7,287 bases of DNA, from contig CABQCB010000084.1 in assembly GCA_902462475.1 (NCBI GenBank), forward strand, positions 1 to 7,287. Direction: 5' to 3'. Below are positions 1 through 5,461 of this stretch, one piece after another. The number at the start of each line of letters is the position of its first letter. Within the stretch, counting starts at the first letter, position 1. Origin of the DNA: an uncultured Oscillibacter sp. GTDB lineage: Bacteria; Bacillota_A; Clostridia; Oscillospirales; Oscillospiraceae. The translations under genes and the position numbers were made by a program. A model generated the notes under the pieces. The model searched no databases. It was not told the DNA's origin and saw nothing but the letters and a program-made list of their open reading frames with translations.

Positions 1-125
1 CAGCGAAGATACGCCGGGGAAAACGCCGCTTCCTCCTCTGCCTCCCAGTCCTGCCGGCACTCCTGCCAGCACGCCTCCGCCAGCGCCGCAGCCAGCAGTG
101 CGTCAAACTCCCGCTTTTCATTCAT
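1..125 (-). CDS. Small acidic protein following the sigma factor, possible anti-sigma partner (partial, C-terminus off left edge)
   Basis: Only the first 41 codons are in the window. The ATG (125-123) lies inside the end of the sigma-factor gene, which stops at 120-118, so the two overlap by 8 bases and are probably translationally coupled. The visible peptide begins MNEKREFDALLAAALAEACW and continues with a strongly acidic stretch (DWEAEEEAAF), as an amphipathic helical N-terminus would. In many Clostridia a short ECF-like sigma gene is followed directly by a gene whose product has an acidic N-terminal helix and a later membrane segment, and these are candidate anti-sigma factors. No membrane segment or zinc-binding motif is visible in this fragment, so the anti-sigma role is inferred from position only. 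That a gene is present is fairly sure: the frame is open to the edge and the coupling is typical. Confidence 0.6.
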   Translation of the reverse strand, partial: MNEKREFDALLAAALAEACWQECRQDWEAEEEAAFSPAYLR

Positions 126-645
126 AGCAGTATCCCTCCCGCTCCATGGCCTCCAGCAGCAGCTTTCTGCCCCGCTGCACCCGGGTAGACACCGTGGACT
201 CCTTCATCCCCAGACGGCGGGCAATGGCCTGGTTGCTCTCCTCCATCACATATTTGAGCTCCAGCACCCGCCGGTACGCCTCCGGCAATGACAAGATCAG
301 CGCCACCAGCCGCCGGTACTCGCTCTCGCCGTTCTCCGGCGCCGGGGGATTCCACTCCTGGGGCATGGACGCCGTCCACCGCTCCTTTTTCAAAAGGTCC
401 AGCGCCGCGTTTTTGGCCGCTACCGCCAGGTATTTTCCCGCGCTCTCCCACTCCAGATTCCGCACCCGCTCCCAGTTGCGCAGCACCTGGAGCCATGCCT
501 GCTGTGCCGCGTCCTCCGCCTGGGCCGGGTTTGCCAGGATCTTCAGTGCCACGGCATAGAGCCGTTTTTCATAGGCCTCGTAGAGCAGGGTGAACCGTTC
601 CCGGTCCTCCTCCGTGCTCAGCATGGCCAGGTACATCGTCAGCAA
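118..645 (-). CDS. Sigma-70 family (ECF-like) RNA polymerase sigma factor
   Basis: A 175-residue protein with the two-domain layout of ECF-type sigma factors, which direct RNA polymerase to a small regulon. Residues about 20-88 match region 2, with helices around FTLLYEAYEKRLYAVALKIL, then AEDAAQQAWLQVLRNW, which is the AED-x-x-Q-x-x-W/F-type core-binding signature. A Pro/Glu-rich linker (about 95-108) leads into region 4 (about 112-166): the SLPEAYRRVLELKYV helix and then a helix-turn-helix at about 138-162 (NQAIARRLGMKESTVSTRVQ), which would read the -35 element. I chose the TTG at 645 because GGGAGG (659-654) lies 8 bases upstream of it; the in-frame ATG at 636-634 would be 17 bases away. 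The gene overlaps the next small gene, a possible regulator of its activity. Family assignment is firm; the signal it answers to is unknown. Confidence 0.93.
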   Translation of the reverse strand: MLTMYLAMLSTEEDRERFTLLYEAYEKRLYAVALKILANPAQAEDAAQQAWLQVLRNWERVRNLEWESAGKYLAVAAKNAALDLLKKERWTASMPQEWNPPAPENGESEYRRLVALILSLPEAYRRVLELKYVMEESNQAIARRLGMKESTVSTRVQRGRKLLLEAMEREGYCYE

Positions 646-772
646 TGCAACCGCCTCCCGTTCAAATCCCAGAATTTCTCTGCCTCAACAACGACTGTGC
701 GGCCCTCCGCATCTCACTCTTGCCGCAAAATTTTTTCTCCGTCCGGCACGCCGGGCGCTTCTACTTATAAAT
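646..772. other. Leader and presumed promoter region of the sigma-factor gene
   Basis: This 127-base stretch lies between the lysR terminator hairpin and the sigma gene. No convincing -35/-10 pair was found on the minus strand; the nearest is a lone TTGAGG without a good partner hexamer. It contains a perfect 5-bp hairpin (TGCGG at 698-702 with CCGCA at 707-711) and an A/T run (AAAATTTTTT, 727-736). It also contains the 10-base word TCCGTCCGGC (738-747), which recurs in the terminator at 791-800. If the sigma factor drives its own promoter, a non-housekeeping promoter would sit here, but I cannot point to it. Confidence 0.35.
654..659 (-). promoter_or_regulatory. Ribosome binding site supporting a TTG start for the sigma factor
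   Basis: On the minus strand this reads GGGAGG, close to the Shine-Dalgarno consensus. It is 8 bases from the TTG at 645-643 and 17 bases from the first in-frame ATG (636-634). The spacing therefore favours the rare TTG codon as the true start, which may also hold translation of the sigma factor low. Confidence 0.6.
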
Positions 773-805
773 AGGGAGCCGGACGGGTGATCCGTCCGGC
801 TCCCT
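773..805 (-). terminator. Hairpin terminator downstream of the lysR gene
   Basis: GGGAGCCGGACGG (774-786) and CCGTCCGGCTCCC (792-804) form a perfect 13-bp GC-rich stem with a 5-base loop; A773/T805 adds a 14th pair. It starts 12 bases past the lysR stop codon. On the minus strand the stem is preceded by AAA and followed by TATTTAT, a modest U-rich tail, so it fits a Rho-independent terminator for lysR. It would also limit read-through into the sigma gene. The U tract is short, so termination may be partial. Confidence 0.75.
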
Positions 806-816
806 TTGCATCAGGT

Positions 817-1752
817 TCAAAGATCCCCAAACATTTTTTTCAGTTCTTCAATATACCGCCGCGTCAGCGGATGCAGCTCCTGCTTTTTCCGGGTGACATA
901 GTAGTGGGCCAGCACACAGTCCTCCCCCTTGAGGGGAATGGAGGAAAAGCGATAGTGCTCCGGGTGGCGCCACCGGGTGGAACTGATGAAAAATCCGTCC
1001 GTATGGGCCACGATGTCCTGGCTGGCGGCACTGTCATTGATGGAGATCACGCACTTGGGCGGCGTCTGGAACAGCTCCTGGATGGACTGGGAGGAATCGT
1101 CGTAGAATTTGCCGAAGTTCTCCTGGTTCTCCGCGATCACATAGGGATAGTCGGTGATATGGTCCTCCAGGGGCCGGGGCGCCCCCTCCTCCAGGGCCGG
1201 GTGATCATCCCGCATGACGATGCTGATATGACTTTCTCCCAGCAGCCCGTAATCCAGGTTTTTCACGCTGCACAGCCGGGCGATCCGCTGCTGGTGGGAT
1301 TTCATTAAAAAAACCACTCCCAGATCGGAGCGGCAGTCCTGCACATCGTCCAGCACGTCGTTGAACGACTGCTTTTTCAGCCGGATATAGATCGGTCCCC
1401 CGTATCCGTTGGCAATGTGGGGCCAGAGCCTTGTAATGGGATAGCTGAGGAAATAAGAGCGCATGGACGAGACGCTGAAATACTCCTTGCGGAAATGGCT
1501 GGTGGCATACAGCTGCTCCACGAAGTCCTTCTTGTCCATGATCTCCTTGGCGTAGCTGAGGAACTCCCGCCCCTCCTCTGTGACGGACACGCCCTTTTTC
1601 GTCCGCAGGAAGATGCGGATGCCCAGTTCCTCCTCCAGCGCCTTGATGCTGTTGCTGACATTGCTCTGGGATGTATACAGTTGCTCGGCGGCCTTATTGA
1701 TGGACTCGCATCTGGCCACCTCCACCACAAAGCTCAGCTGCTGAAATGTCAT
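817..1752 (-). CDS. LysR-family transcription regulator
   Basis: A 311-residue protein of the usual length for LysR-type regulators, which act as tetramers and respond to a small metabolite. The N-terminal winged helix-turn-helix is clear at residues about 2-62. It reads TFQQLSFVVEVARCESINKA, then AAEQLYTSQSNVSNSIKALE as the recognition region, then LGIRIFLRTKKGVSVTEEG as the wing. A linker helix follows, and residues about 90-300 are the divergent periplasmic-binding-like effector domain. The ATG is preceded by AGGAGG with 5 bases between. The gene is divergent from the dehydrogenase-transporter operon that begins at 2195, the classic arrangement in which a LysR protein controls its neighbours and itself through the shared intergenic region. 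The inducer cannot be read from sequence; an opine, amino acid or 2-oxo acid handled by the operon is the natural guess. It is followed by a strong hairpin terminator. Confidence 0.95.
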   Translation of the reverse strand: MTFQQLSFVVEVARCESINKAAEQLYTSQSNVSNSIKALEEELGIRIFLRTKKGVSVTEEGREFLSYAKEIMDKKDFVEQLYATSHFRKEYFSVSSMRSYFLSYPITRLWPHIANGYGGPIYIRLKKQSFNDVLDDVQDCRSDLGVVFLMKSHQQRIARLCSVKNLDYGLLGESHISIVMRDDHPALEEGAPRPLEDHITDYPYVIAENQENFGKFYDDSSQSIQELFQTPPKCVISINDSAASQDIVAHTDGFFISSTRWRHPEHYRFSSIPLKGEDCVLAHYYVTRKKQELHPLTRRYIEELKKMFGDL

Positions 1753-1803
1753 AACGCCCTCCTAGGTAAAGCCCGGGACGGTCGGGTGCGGCGGCGGGTC
1801 AAA

Positions 1804-1829
1804 TTGGAATAAATATACATTTTATCCAA
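1804..1829. promoter_or_regulatory. Imperfect dyad upstream of lysR, candidate LysR autoregulatory site
   Basis: TTGGA (1804-1808) and TCCAA (1825-1829) form the outer arms of an inverted repeat, with ATAA (1809-1812) and TTAT (1822-1825) as inner, slightly offset arms. The interior is entirely A+T apart from one C. It lies 52-77 bases upstream of the lysR start codon. LysR-type regulators commonly bind an AT-rich interrupted dyad about this far from their own gene. The exact family T-N11-A core is not clean here, so this is a candidate only. Confidence 0.35.
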
Positions 1830-1841
1830 ATCGCATCCATT

Positions 1842-1882
1842 CCGCTCTTCTCAGCGGGCCGGCCGGGTCCCAGACCAGCCGG
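1842..1882 (-). other. Two adjacent small stem-loops in the presumed lysR leader
   Basis: CCGCT (1842-1846) pairs with AGCGG (1853-1857) around a 6-base loop. Next to it CCGGC (1859-1863) pairs with GCCGG (1878-1882), enclosing GGTC (1866-1869) paired with GACC (1873-1876) around a 3-base loop. Both would lie in the untranslated leader of lysR if transcription starts near 1923. Neither is followed by a U tract, so they are not terminators. They may be chance structures in a GC-rich patch. Confidence 0.25.
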
Positions 1883-1915
1883 ATCCTCCGCGCCCGAAGG
1901 TCCATATCAAATCCA

Positions 1916-1921
1916 TATAAT
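1916..1921 (+). promoter_or_regulatory. Perfect TATAAT hexamer, alternative -10 for the operon
   Basis: TATAAT (1916-1921) is an exact -10 consensus on the plus strand. The sequence 17 bases upstream (CCCGAA) bears no resemblance to a -35 box, as is common at promoters that need a LysR-type activator. The TCCATAT direct repeats (1901 and 1912) overlap it. It competes with the extended -10 at 1962-1970 as the operon start. Confidence 0.25.
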
Positions 1922-1929
1922 TACTAATG

Positions 1930-1959
1930 AAAATAACATATAAGCGCCTTTGTTGTCAA
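1930..1959 (-). promoter_or_regulatory. Candidate sigma-A promoter for lysR
   Basis: Read on the minus strand, TTGACA (1959-1954) is a perfect -35 consensus. It is followed after 18 bases by TATTTT (1935-1930), a 4-of-6 match to TATAAT. Transcription would start near 1923, giving lysR a leader of about 170 bases. The perfect -35 is the strongest point; the -10 is mediocre in an AT-rich patch where such matches arise easily. Confidence 0.4.
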
Positions 1960-1961
1960 TG

Positions 1962-1970
1962 TGCTACAAT
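1962..1970 (+). promoter_or_regulatory. Candidate extended -10 promoter for the dehydrogenase operon
   Basis: TG-C-TACAAT (1962-1970) combines the TGn extension with a 5-of-6 match to TATAAT. There is no clear -35 at 17 bases (AAGCGC), which fits either an extended -10 promoter or one activated by the divergent LysR protein. It lies next to the minus-strand TTGACA (1954-1959), so polymerases binding the two promoters would interfere with each other. The start would be near 1977. Confidence 0.4.
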
Positions 1971-2043
1971 AAAAGACAAGAATCCACAGCCCAAAAACAC
2001 CGTGGTTTTTTCACCATTCCGGCGGGATTTCCCTACGCCTGGC

Positions 2044-2084
2044 CGCTTTTTGCATAATGTGTATATTGCTGTATGCATAAAGCG
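2044..2084. promoter_or_regulatory. Long imperfect inverted repeat, candidate operator
   Basis: CGCTTTTTGCATA (2044-2056) and TATGCATAAAGCG (2072-2084) are reverse complements at 12 of 13 positions, separated by a 15-base AT-rich spacer. Half-site centres are 28 bases apart, a little under three helical turns. It lies 110-150 bases upstream of the dehydrogenase start and downstream of both plus-strand promoter candidates. A protein bound here could block the operon, or the repeat could fold in the leader RNA. TTGCAT inside the left arm also resembles a -35, but no good -10 follows at the right distance. Confidence 0.4.
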
Positions 2085-2194
2085 CACCGCGCACCGTCCT
2101 GCCGCACAATGGAACGGCGGGGCTCTTGTCTTCACGACCCTGCCGCAGACGCATTTCCGGTCGAACCGCAACAATATGAACGGAGGGAACTCAA

Positions 2195-3271
2195 ATGTTG
2201 AAATTTGCAATCATCGGCGCCGGCGCCGGCGGTCAGAGCATGGCCGCCATTCTCACCAGTCAGGGCCACAGCGCAAAGCTGTATGACATCGACAAGGAGA
2301 AGATTCGCCTTTTGAAAGAGCGCGGAACGATCCGGGTCTCCGGCGTGATCGAGTGCGAAGCCGCCCCGGAGCTCATCACCGACAGCATGGAAGAGGTCAT
2401 GACGGACGCGGACGTGGTGATGGTGGTCTCCACCACCGACGCCCACCGGAGCATCGCCCTGGCATGCAAGCCCTACCTCAAGGACGGCCAGATCTTCATG
2501 CTCAACCCCGGCCACTGCGGCGGCGCGCTGGAGGTGGCCAACATCCTGCGGGGCGAGAACGGCTGCGGCAAGGACCTTATCATTGCGGAGGCCGGCGACC
2601 TGATGTACGGCTGCCGCAGCTACGAGGTGGGCGATATCCTGCACACCGGCCTGAAGGTGCACGTGCCCGTGGCCACGCTGCCCGCCAGCGACGTGGGCCG
2701 TCTGCTGGATGTACTGGGTCCCATCTTCCCCTGCCTCCAGCCCGCCGCCAACGTGCTGGAGACCGGCTTTGAGGGTGCCGGCGCCATGCTGCACCCCATC
2801 CCCAGCCTGATGAACGTGAACAAAATGGATCTGGGCCAGAGCTATGATTACTACATGGAGGGCATCACGCCCCATGTGGCCGACATCATCTCCGCCTGCG
2901 ACAAGGAGCGGGTGGCCGTGTGCCGGGCGCTGGGTGTGGACGCGCTGGCCCTGGGCGACATGCTGGTCAAGACCTACAAGCTGGAGCCCAAGGAGACGCT
3001 GTACGATCTGATCCAGAGCATCGATTCCTACCGGGCGCTGCGCAACCCCACCAATACCCGCCACCGCTTCATCGTGGAGGACACCATGTGCGGTCTGGTG
3101 CCCCTGGCCTCTGTGGGCCACGCTCTGGGCATCCCCACTCCCATGATGGACGCCTTCGTCAACATCGCCAGCGCCGTGTGCGGCCGGAACTTCTGGGAGG
3201 AAGGCCGTACGGCGGAAAAGCTGGGCTTTGCCGGAAAGACCCTGGACGAGATCCAGGCAATGGTCCGCTGA
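2195..3271 (+). CDS. Octopine/nopaline dehydrogenase-family NAD(P)-dependent opine dehydrogenase
   Basis: A 358-residue cytoplasmic oxidoreductase. Family members reversibly join an amino acid and a 2-oxo acid by reductive condensation, or split the resulting N-(1-carboxyalkyl) amino acid oxidatively. The N-terminal Rossmann fold is plain: FAIIGAGAGGQS (residues 4-15) with the G8-x-G10-x-x-G13 pattern, and strand 2 ending LYDID with acidic D31, which favours NAD over NADP. The C-terminal helical domain carries LHPIPSLMN with H200 and VEDTMCGLVPL with D296. Their identity and spacing resemble the catalytic His-Asp pair described for Arthrobacter N-(1-D-carboxyethyl)-L-norvaline dehydrogenase (recalled, not aligned). 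The conserved GIPTPMMDAFVNIA tail also fits. The start has GGAGGG 7 bases upstream. It is the first gene of the operon, followed 20 bases later by the nitroreductase gene. Other 6-phosphogluconate-dehydrogenase-like enzymes such as ketopantoate reductase are less likely. Substrate is unknown. Confidence 0.85.
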   Translation: MLKFAIIGAGAGGQSMAAILTSQGHSAKLYDIDKEKIRLLKERGTIRVSGVIECEAAPELITDSMEEVMTDADVVMVVSTTDAHRSIALACKPYLKDGQIFMLNPGHCGGALEVANILRGENGCGKDLIIAEAGDLMYGCRSYEVGDILHTGLKVHVPVATLPASDVGRLLDVLGPIFPCLQPAANVLETGFEGAGAMLHPIPSLMNVNKMDLGQSYDYYMEGITPHVADIISACDKERVAVCRALGVDALALGDMLVKTYKLEPKETLYDLIQSIDSYRALRNPTNTRHRFIVEDTMCGLVPLASVGHALGIPTPMMDAFVNIASAVCGRNFWEEGRTAEKLGFAGKTLDEIQAMVR

Positions 3272-3291
3272 GACAGACGGAGGAACACGGC

Positions 3292-3804
3292 ATGAATGTT
3301 CTGGACGCCATGCAGGCGCGCAGGAGCGTGCGCAGATACCTGCCCAAGCCCGTGGAGGAGGAAAAGCTGGAAAAGGTGCTGGAGGCGGTCCGCCTGACCC
3401 CCTCCCGGCACAACGAGCAGAATATCCGGGTGATCGTGGTGCAGGACGCCCAGCGCAAGCACGCCCTCCGCACCCAGGCCAACACCCAGGAAATGGTGGA
3501 GCAGGCCGGCGCGGTGCTGGTGCTGTGCGCCACCGACCAAACGGACTTCGTCATGCCCTGCGGGCAATACGGATATGTGGTGGATATGTCCCTGGCCACA
3601 GGCTTTGTGCTGCTGGAGGCCGCCGAGCAGGGGCTGGACACCTGCATCGTCTGCGCGTTTGAGGAAAGCGCCGTCAAAAAGGTGCTGGAGATCCCGGACC
3701 ACGTCCGGGTGGTCTCCATGGTCGTACTGGGATATGGGGACGATCCCTCTCCCCGCAAGGAGAAAAAGCCCCTGGAATCGCTCGTTTCCCGGGAGCGGTT
3801 TTGA
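3292..3804 (+). CDS. Nitroreductase-family FMN-dependent oxidoreductase
   Basis: A 170-residue protein, at the short end for the nitroreductase fold, which works as a homodimer binding FMN between subunits and transfers hydride from NAD(P)H. The N-terminus has ARRSVRRYLPKPV (residues 9-21), with the R-R-S-V-R FMN-phosphate motif. LTPSRHNEQN (35-44) replaces the usual PS-x-x-N-x-Q-P-W segment and keeps P37, S38, N41 and Q43. The later GLDTCIVCAFEESAVKKVLE and VVLGYGDD-PRKEKKPLESLV segments match the family ending. The ATG at 3292 follows GGAGGA by 7 bases and fits the family start; the same frame is open further upstream, but that part is a shadow of the dehydrogenase. Close coupling to the opine dehydrogenase suggests a shared pathway, for instance a second oxidation or reduction of the same compound. 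The substrate cannot be read from sequence, and nitroreduction may not be the physiological role. Confidence 0.85.
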   Translation: MNVLDAMQARRSVRRYLPKPVEEEKLEKVLEAVRLTPSRHNEQNIRVIVVQDAQRKHALRTQANTQEMVEQAGAVLVLCATDQTDFVMPCGQYGYVVDMSLATGFVLLEAAEQGLDTCIVCAFEESAVKKVLEIPDHVRVVSMVVLGYGDDPSPRKEKKPLESLVSRERF

Positions 3805-3809
3805 TATGG

Positions 3810-3835
3810 CAGTACCCGACTGTGCTTCGGTATTG
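3810..3835 (+). other. Intercistronic stem-loop before the binding-protein gene
   Basis: CAGTACC (3810-3816) pairs with GGTATTG (3829-3835) with one G-U pair. After a single bulged C, GA pairs with TC around a 7-base loop, giving 9 pairs in all. It begins 5 bases after the nitroreductase stop and ends 13 bases before the ribosome binding site of the binding-protein gene. No U tract follows (TAAAAATT), so it is not a standard terminator. A possible role is RNA processing or protection that sets different levels for the enzyme and transporter parts of the mRNA. Confidence 0.35.
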
Positions 3836-3862
3836 TAAAAATTCAAAAAGGAGAAGAGATGT

Positions 3863-5428
3863 ATGAAAAAGAAGCTATCGAAGATCCTTGCCGCGATCCT
3901 TTGCGTCTGCACACTGACCGCCTGCGGCAGCGGCGGCCAGGAGTCCACGCCGGAGGGGGAGTCCGCCGCAAAAGACACCCTCACCATCGCCACCCAGGCC
4001 GACATGGGCGATAAGGACCCCATCAACGGCATCACCACCAACGATACCATCAAGATCAAGGCTCAGGTCTACGAAACGCTGATCGAGCGCACCGTTCCCG
4101 AACAGGAGTACAAGCCTCTGCTGGCCGAGAGCTGGGAGTTCAACGACGACGCTACGGAGCTGACCATCACCCTGCGCGAGGGCATCACCACCCACAACGG
4201 TGAGACGCTGACCTCCGAGGACTGCCTCTTCTCCCTGGGCCTGCTGCGCGAGAGCGCCAATAAGTCCGTCACCGACCACATGGATCTGGAAAACAGCTAC
4301 ATTGTGGATGACCGGACGTTCGTCATCGTCATGGACGAGCCCTACATGCCCGTCATCGCCAACTTGTCCTACCCCACCTGCGTCATGGTCAGCAAAAAGG
4401 GCTATGAAGAGGGCAACGGCGACTGGGCCAACATGGACATCGGCACCGGCCCCTACACCTGGGGCGAGTGGTCCATCGGCAGCAGCGTGAAGCTGACCGG
4501 CTTTGACAACTACTACGTGGAGGGCCAGCCCGCCATCAAGAACGTGGAGTTCAAGGTCATCTCCGAGGACGGCAACCGTTACATCGAGGTGGAGACCGGC
4601 GGCGCCGACCTGTGCTACAACCTCTCCGGCGTGGATATCGAGGCCGCCTCCAACAACCCGGACGTGGAAGTGTTCCGCGAGTACACCATGGATAACTGCT
4701 ACCTGGGCTTCAACCTGCGCGAAGAGCCCTTCAACGACGTGCGGGTGCGCCAGGCCATCGCCCACGCGCTGGACATCGAGGGCGCCTGGAACGTGTGCAT
4801 GGACGGCGTGGGCCAGCCTGCCAAGGGCCTGCTGCCCGACAATATCACCGACTCCATCGCCAAGACCGACTCTCCCTATCATGTGGACTATCCCGTCTAC
4901 GAGTACAATCTGGACAAGGCCAGAGAGCTGCTGGCTGAGGCCGGCTATCCCGACGGCTTCTCCTGCCGCTATCACGTGGGCCACATGGCGGTCCGCCAGG
5001 CCTACGGCGAGTTCTTCGCCAACGCCCTGGCCCAGATCGGCATCGATGTAGAGATCGTGGCCCTGGACGCCGCCACCAACTCCCAGGCCCTGAAGGTGGA
5101 GCACAACTTCGACATCTACACCTGGGGCATTGCCGCCACCAACGGCGACATCGACTTTGCCAACCGCTTCTTCTACACCGATAACGCCAACAACATCTTC
5201 GGTTACAGCGATCCCGAGATGGACGAGATGATCACCGCCGCCGCCATGGAGAGCGACAGCGCCAAGCGCAGCGAGCTGAACGCCGCCATCCAGCAGAAGG
5301 CTCTGGACGAGTGCATCATCGTTCCCATCTACCAGCAGGAGGACATCCACTGCCACTCCGCCGACCTGGAAGGCTTCCGCAACGGTGCCTATCAGGCGCC
5401 CCTGCTGAAGTACTGCTACTTCGCGTAA
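3863..5428 (+). CDS. ABC transporter family-5 (peptide/opine/nickel) substrate-binding lipoprotein
   Basis: A 521-residue extracytoplasmic solute receptor anchored to the membrane by lipid. Residues 1-21 are a lipoprotein signal: MKKKLSK, a hydrophobic core, then the lipobox LTAC with C21 as the lipidated cysteine, followed by a Gly/Ser/Glu-rich linker. The mature domain shows the SBP_bac_5 hallmarks: PLLAESWEFNDDATELTITL, the THNGETLTSEDCLFSL region, then the signature GTGPYTWGEWSIGSSVKL starting at G194, DVRVRQAIAHALDIE, and LDKARELLAEAGYPDGF. NGDIDF (N427-F432) occupies the place of the GDNGDPDN loop of DppA, whose Asp holds the substrate amino group, so an amino-bearing ligand such as a dipeptide or opine is plausible. 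AGGAG (3849-3853) sits 9 bases before the ATG. It precedes matching permease genes. Substrate remains uncertain; nickel or a metal complex cannot be excluded. Confidence 0.95.
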   Translation: MKKKLSKILAAILCVCTLTACGSGGQESTPEGESAAKDTLTIATQADMGDKDPINGITTNDTIKIKAQVYETLIERTVPEQEYKPLLAESWEFNDDATELTITLREGITTHNGETLTSEDCLFSLGLLRESANKSVTDHMDLENSYIVDDRTFVIVMDEPYMPVIANLSYPTCVMVSKKGYEEGNGDWANMDIGTGPYTWGEWSIGSSVKLTGFDNYYVEGQPAIKNVEFKVISEDGNRYIEVETGGADLCYNLSGVDIEAASNNPDVEVFREYTMDNCYLGFNLREEPFNDVRVRQAIAHALDIEGAWNVCMDGVGQPAKGLLPDNITDSIAKTDSPYHVDYPVYEYNLDKARELLAEAGYPDGFSCRYHVGHMAVRQAYGEFFANALAQIGIDVEIVALDAATNSQALKVEHNFDIYTWGIAATNGDIDFANRFFYTDNANNIFGYSDPEMDEMITAAAMESDSAKRSELNAAIQQKALDECIIVPIYQQEDIHCHSADLEGFRNGAYQAPLLKYCYFA

Positions 5429-5461
5429 GCCCTGGTTCCTCTGTGCGCTGATCCAAAGCGG

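Larger units (their letters stand above)
1753..2194. other. Divergent intergenic control region between lysR and the dehydrogenase operon
   Basis: No convincing gene lies in these 442 bases. The centre (about 1800-2090) is much richer in A+T than the flanking genes. The region holds a TTGGA/TCCAA dyad (1804-1829), tandem small hairpins (1842-1857 and 1859-1882), and direct repeats of TCCATAT at 1901 and 1912, 11 bases apart. CATATAA also recurs at 1914 and 1937. There are candidate promoters on both strands (1916-1970), an A-rich/T-rich hairpin (1993-2010) and a long imperfect inverted repeat (2044-2084). The last bases carry GGAGGG (2182-2187), the ribosome binding site of the dehydrogenase. 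If the promoter near 1970 is real, the operon mRNA has a leader of about 220 bases. Confidence 0.6.

Noticed and set aside
1993..2010. AAAAAC/GTTTTT hairpin with a 6-base loop, considered as a terminator or riboswitch expression platform
   Set aside because: The stem is AT-only apart from one pair and too weak for an intrinsic terminator. No conserved riboswitch core was recognised in the surrounding leader.
2022..2051. Short GGCG/CGCC hairpin followed by TTTTT in the operon leader, considered as an attenuator
   Set aside because: The stem is short and bulged and the T run begins several bases after it, so it does not meet the usual terminator geometry.
2109..2201. 30-codon upstream frame (ATG at 2109) whose stop overlaps the dehydrogenase start by 7 bases, a possible coupled leader peptide
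   Set aside because: No Shine-Dalgarno sequence precedes its ATG (CCGCACA), and there is no run of any amino acid codon as in attenuation peptides. The overlap is probably chance.
1927..2286. Plus-strand frame of 119 codons through the operon leader
   Set aside because: No ribosome binding site before its ATG, a basic and irregular translation ending in an Arg run, and it runs into the dehydrogenase gene in another frame.
2132..3121. Open frame of 329 codons on the minus strand opposite the dehydrogenase
   Set aside because: Composition is His/Gln/Val/Gly-rich with no recognisable domain; it shadows a well-supported Rossmann-fold gene.
3859..3861. ATG four bases before the binding-protein start
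   Set aside because: It is in a different frame and does not lead to the lipoprotein signal peptide.
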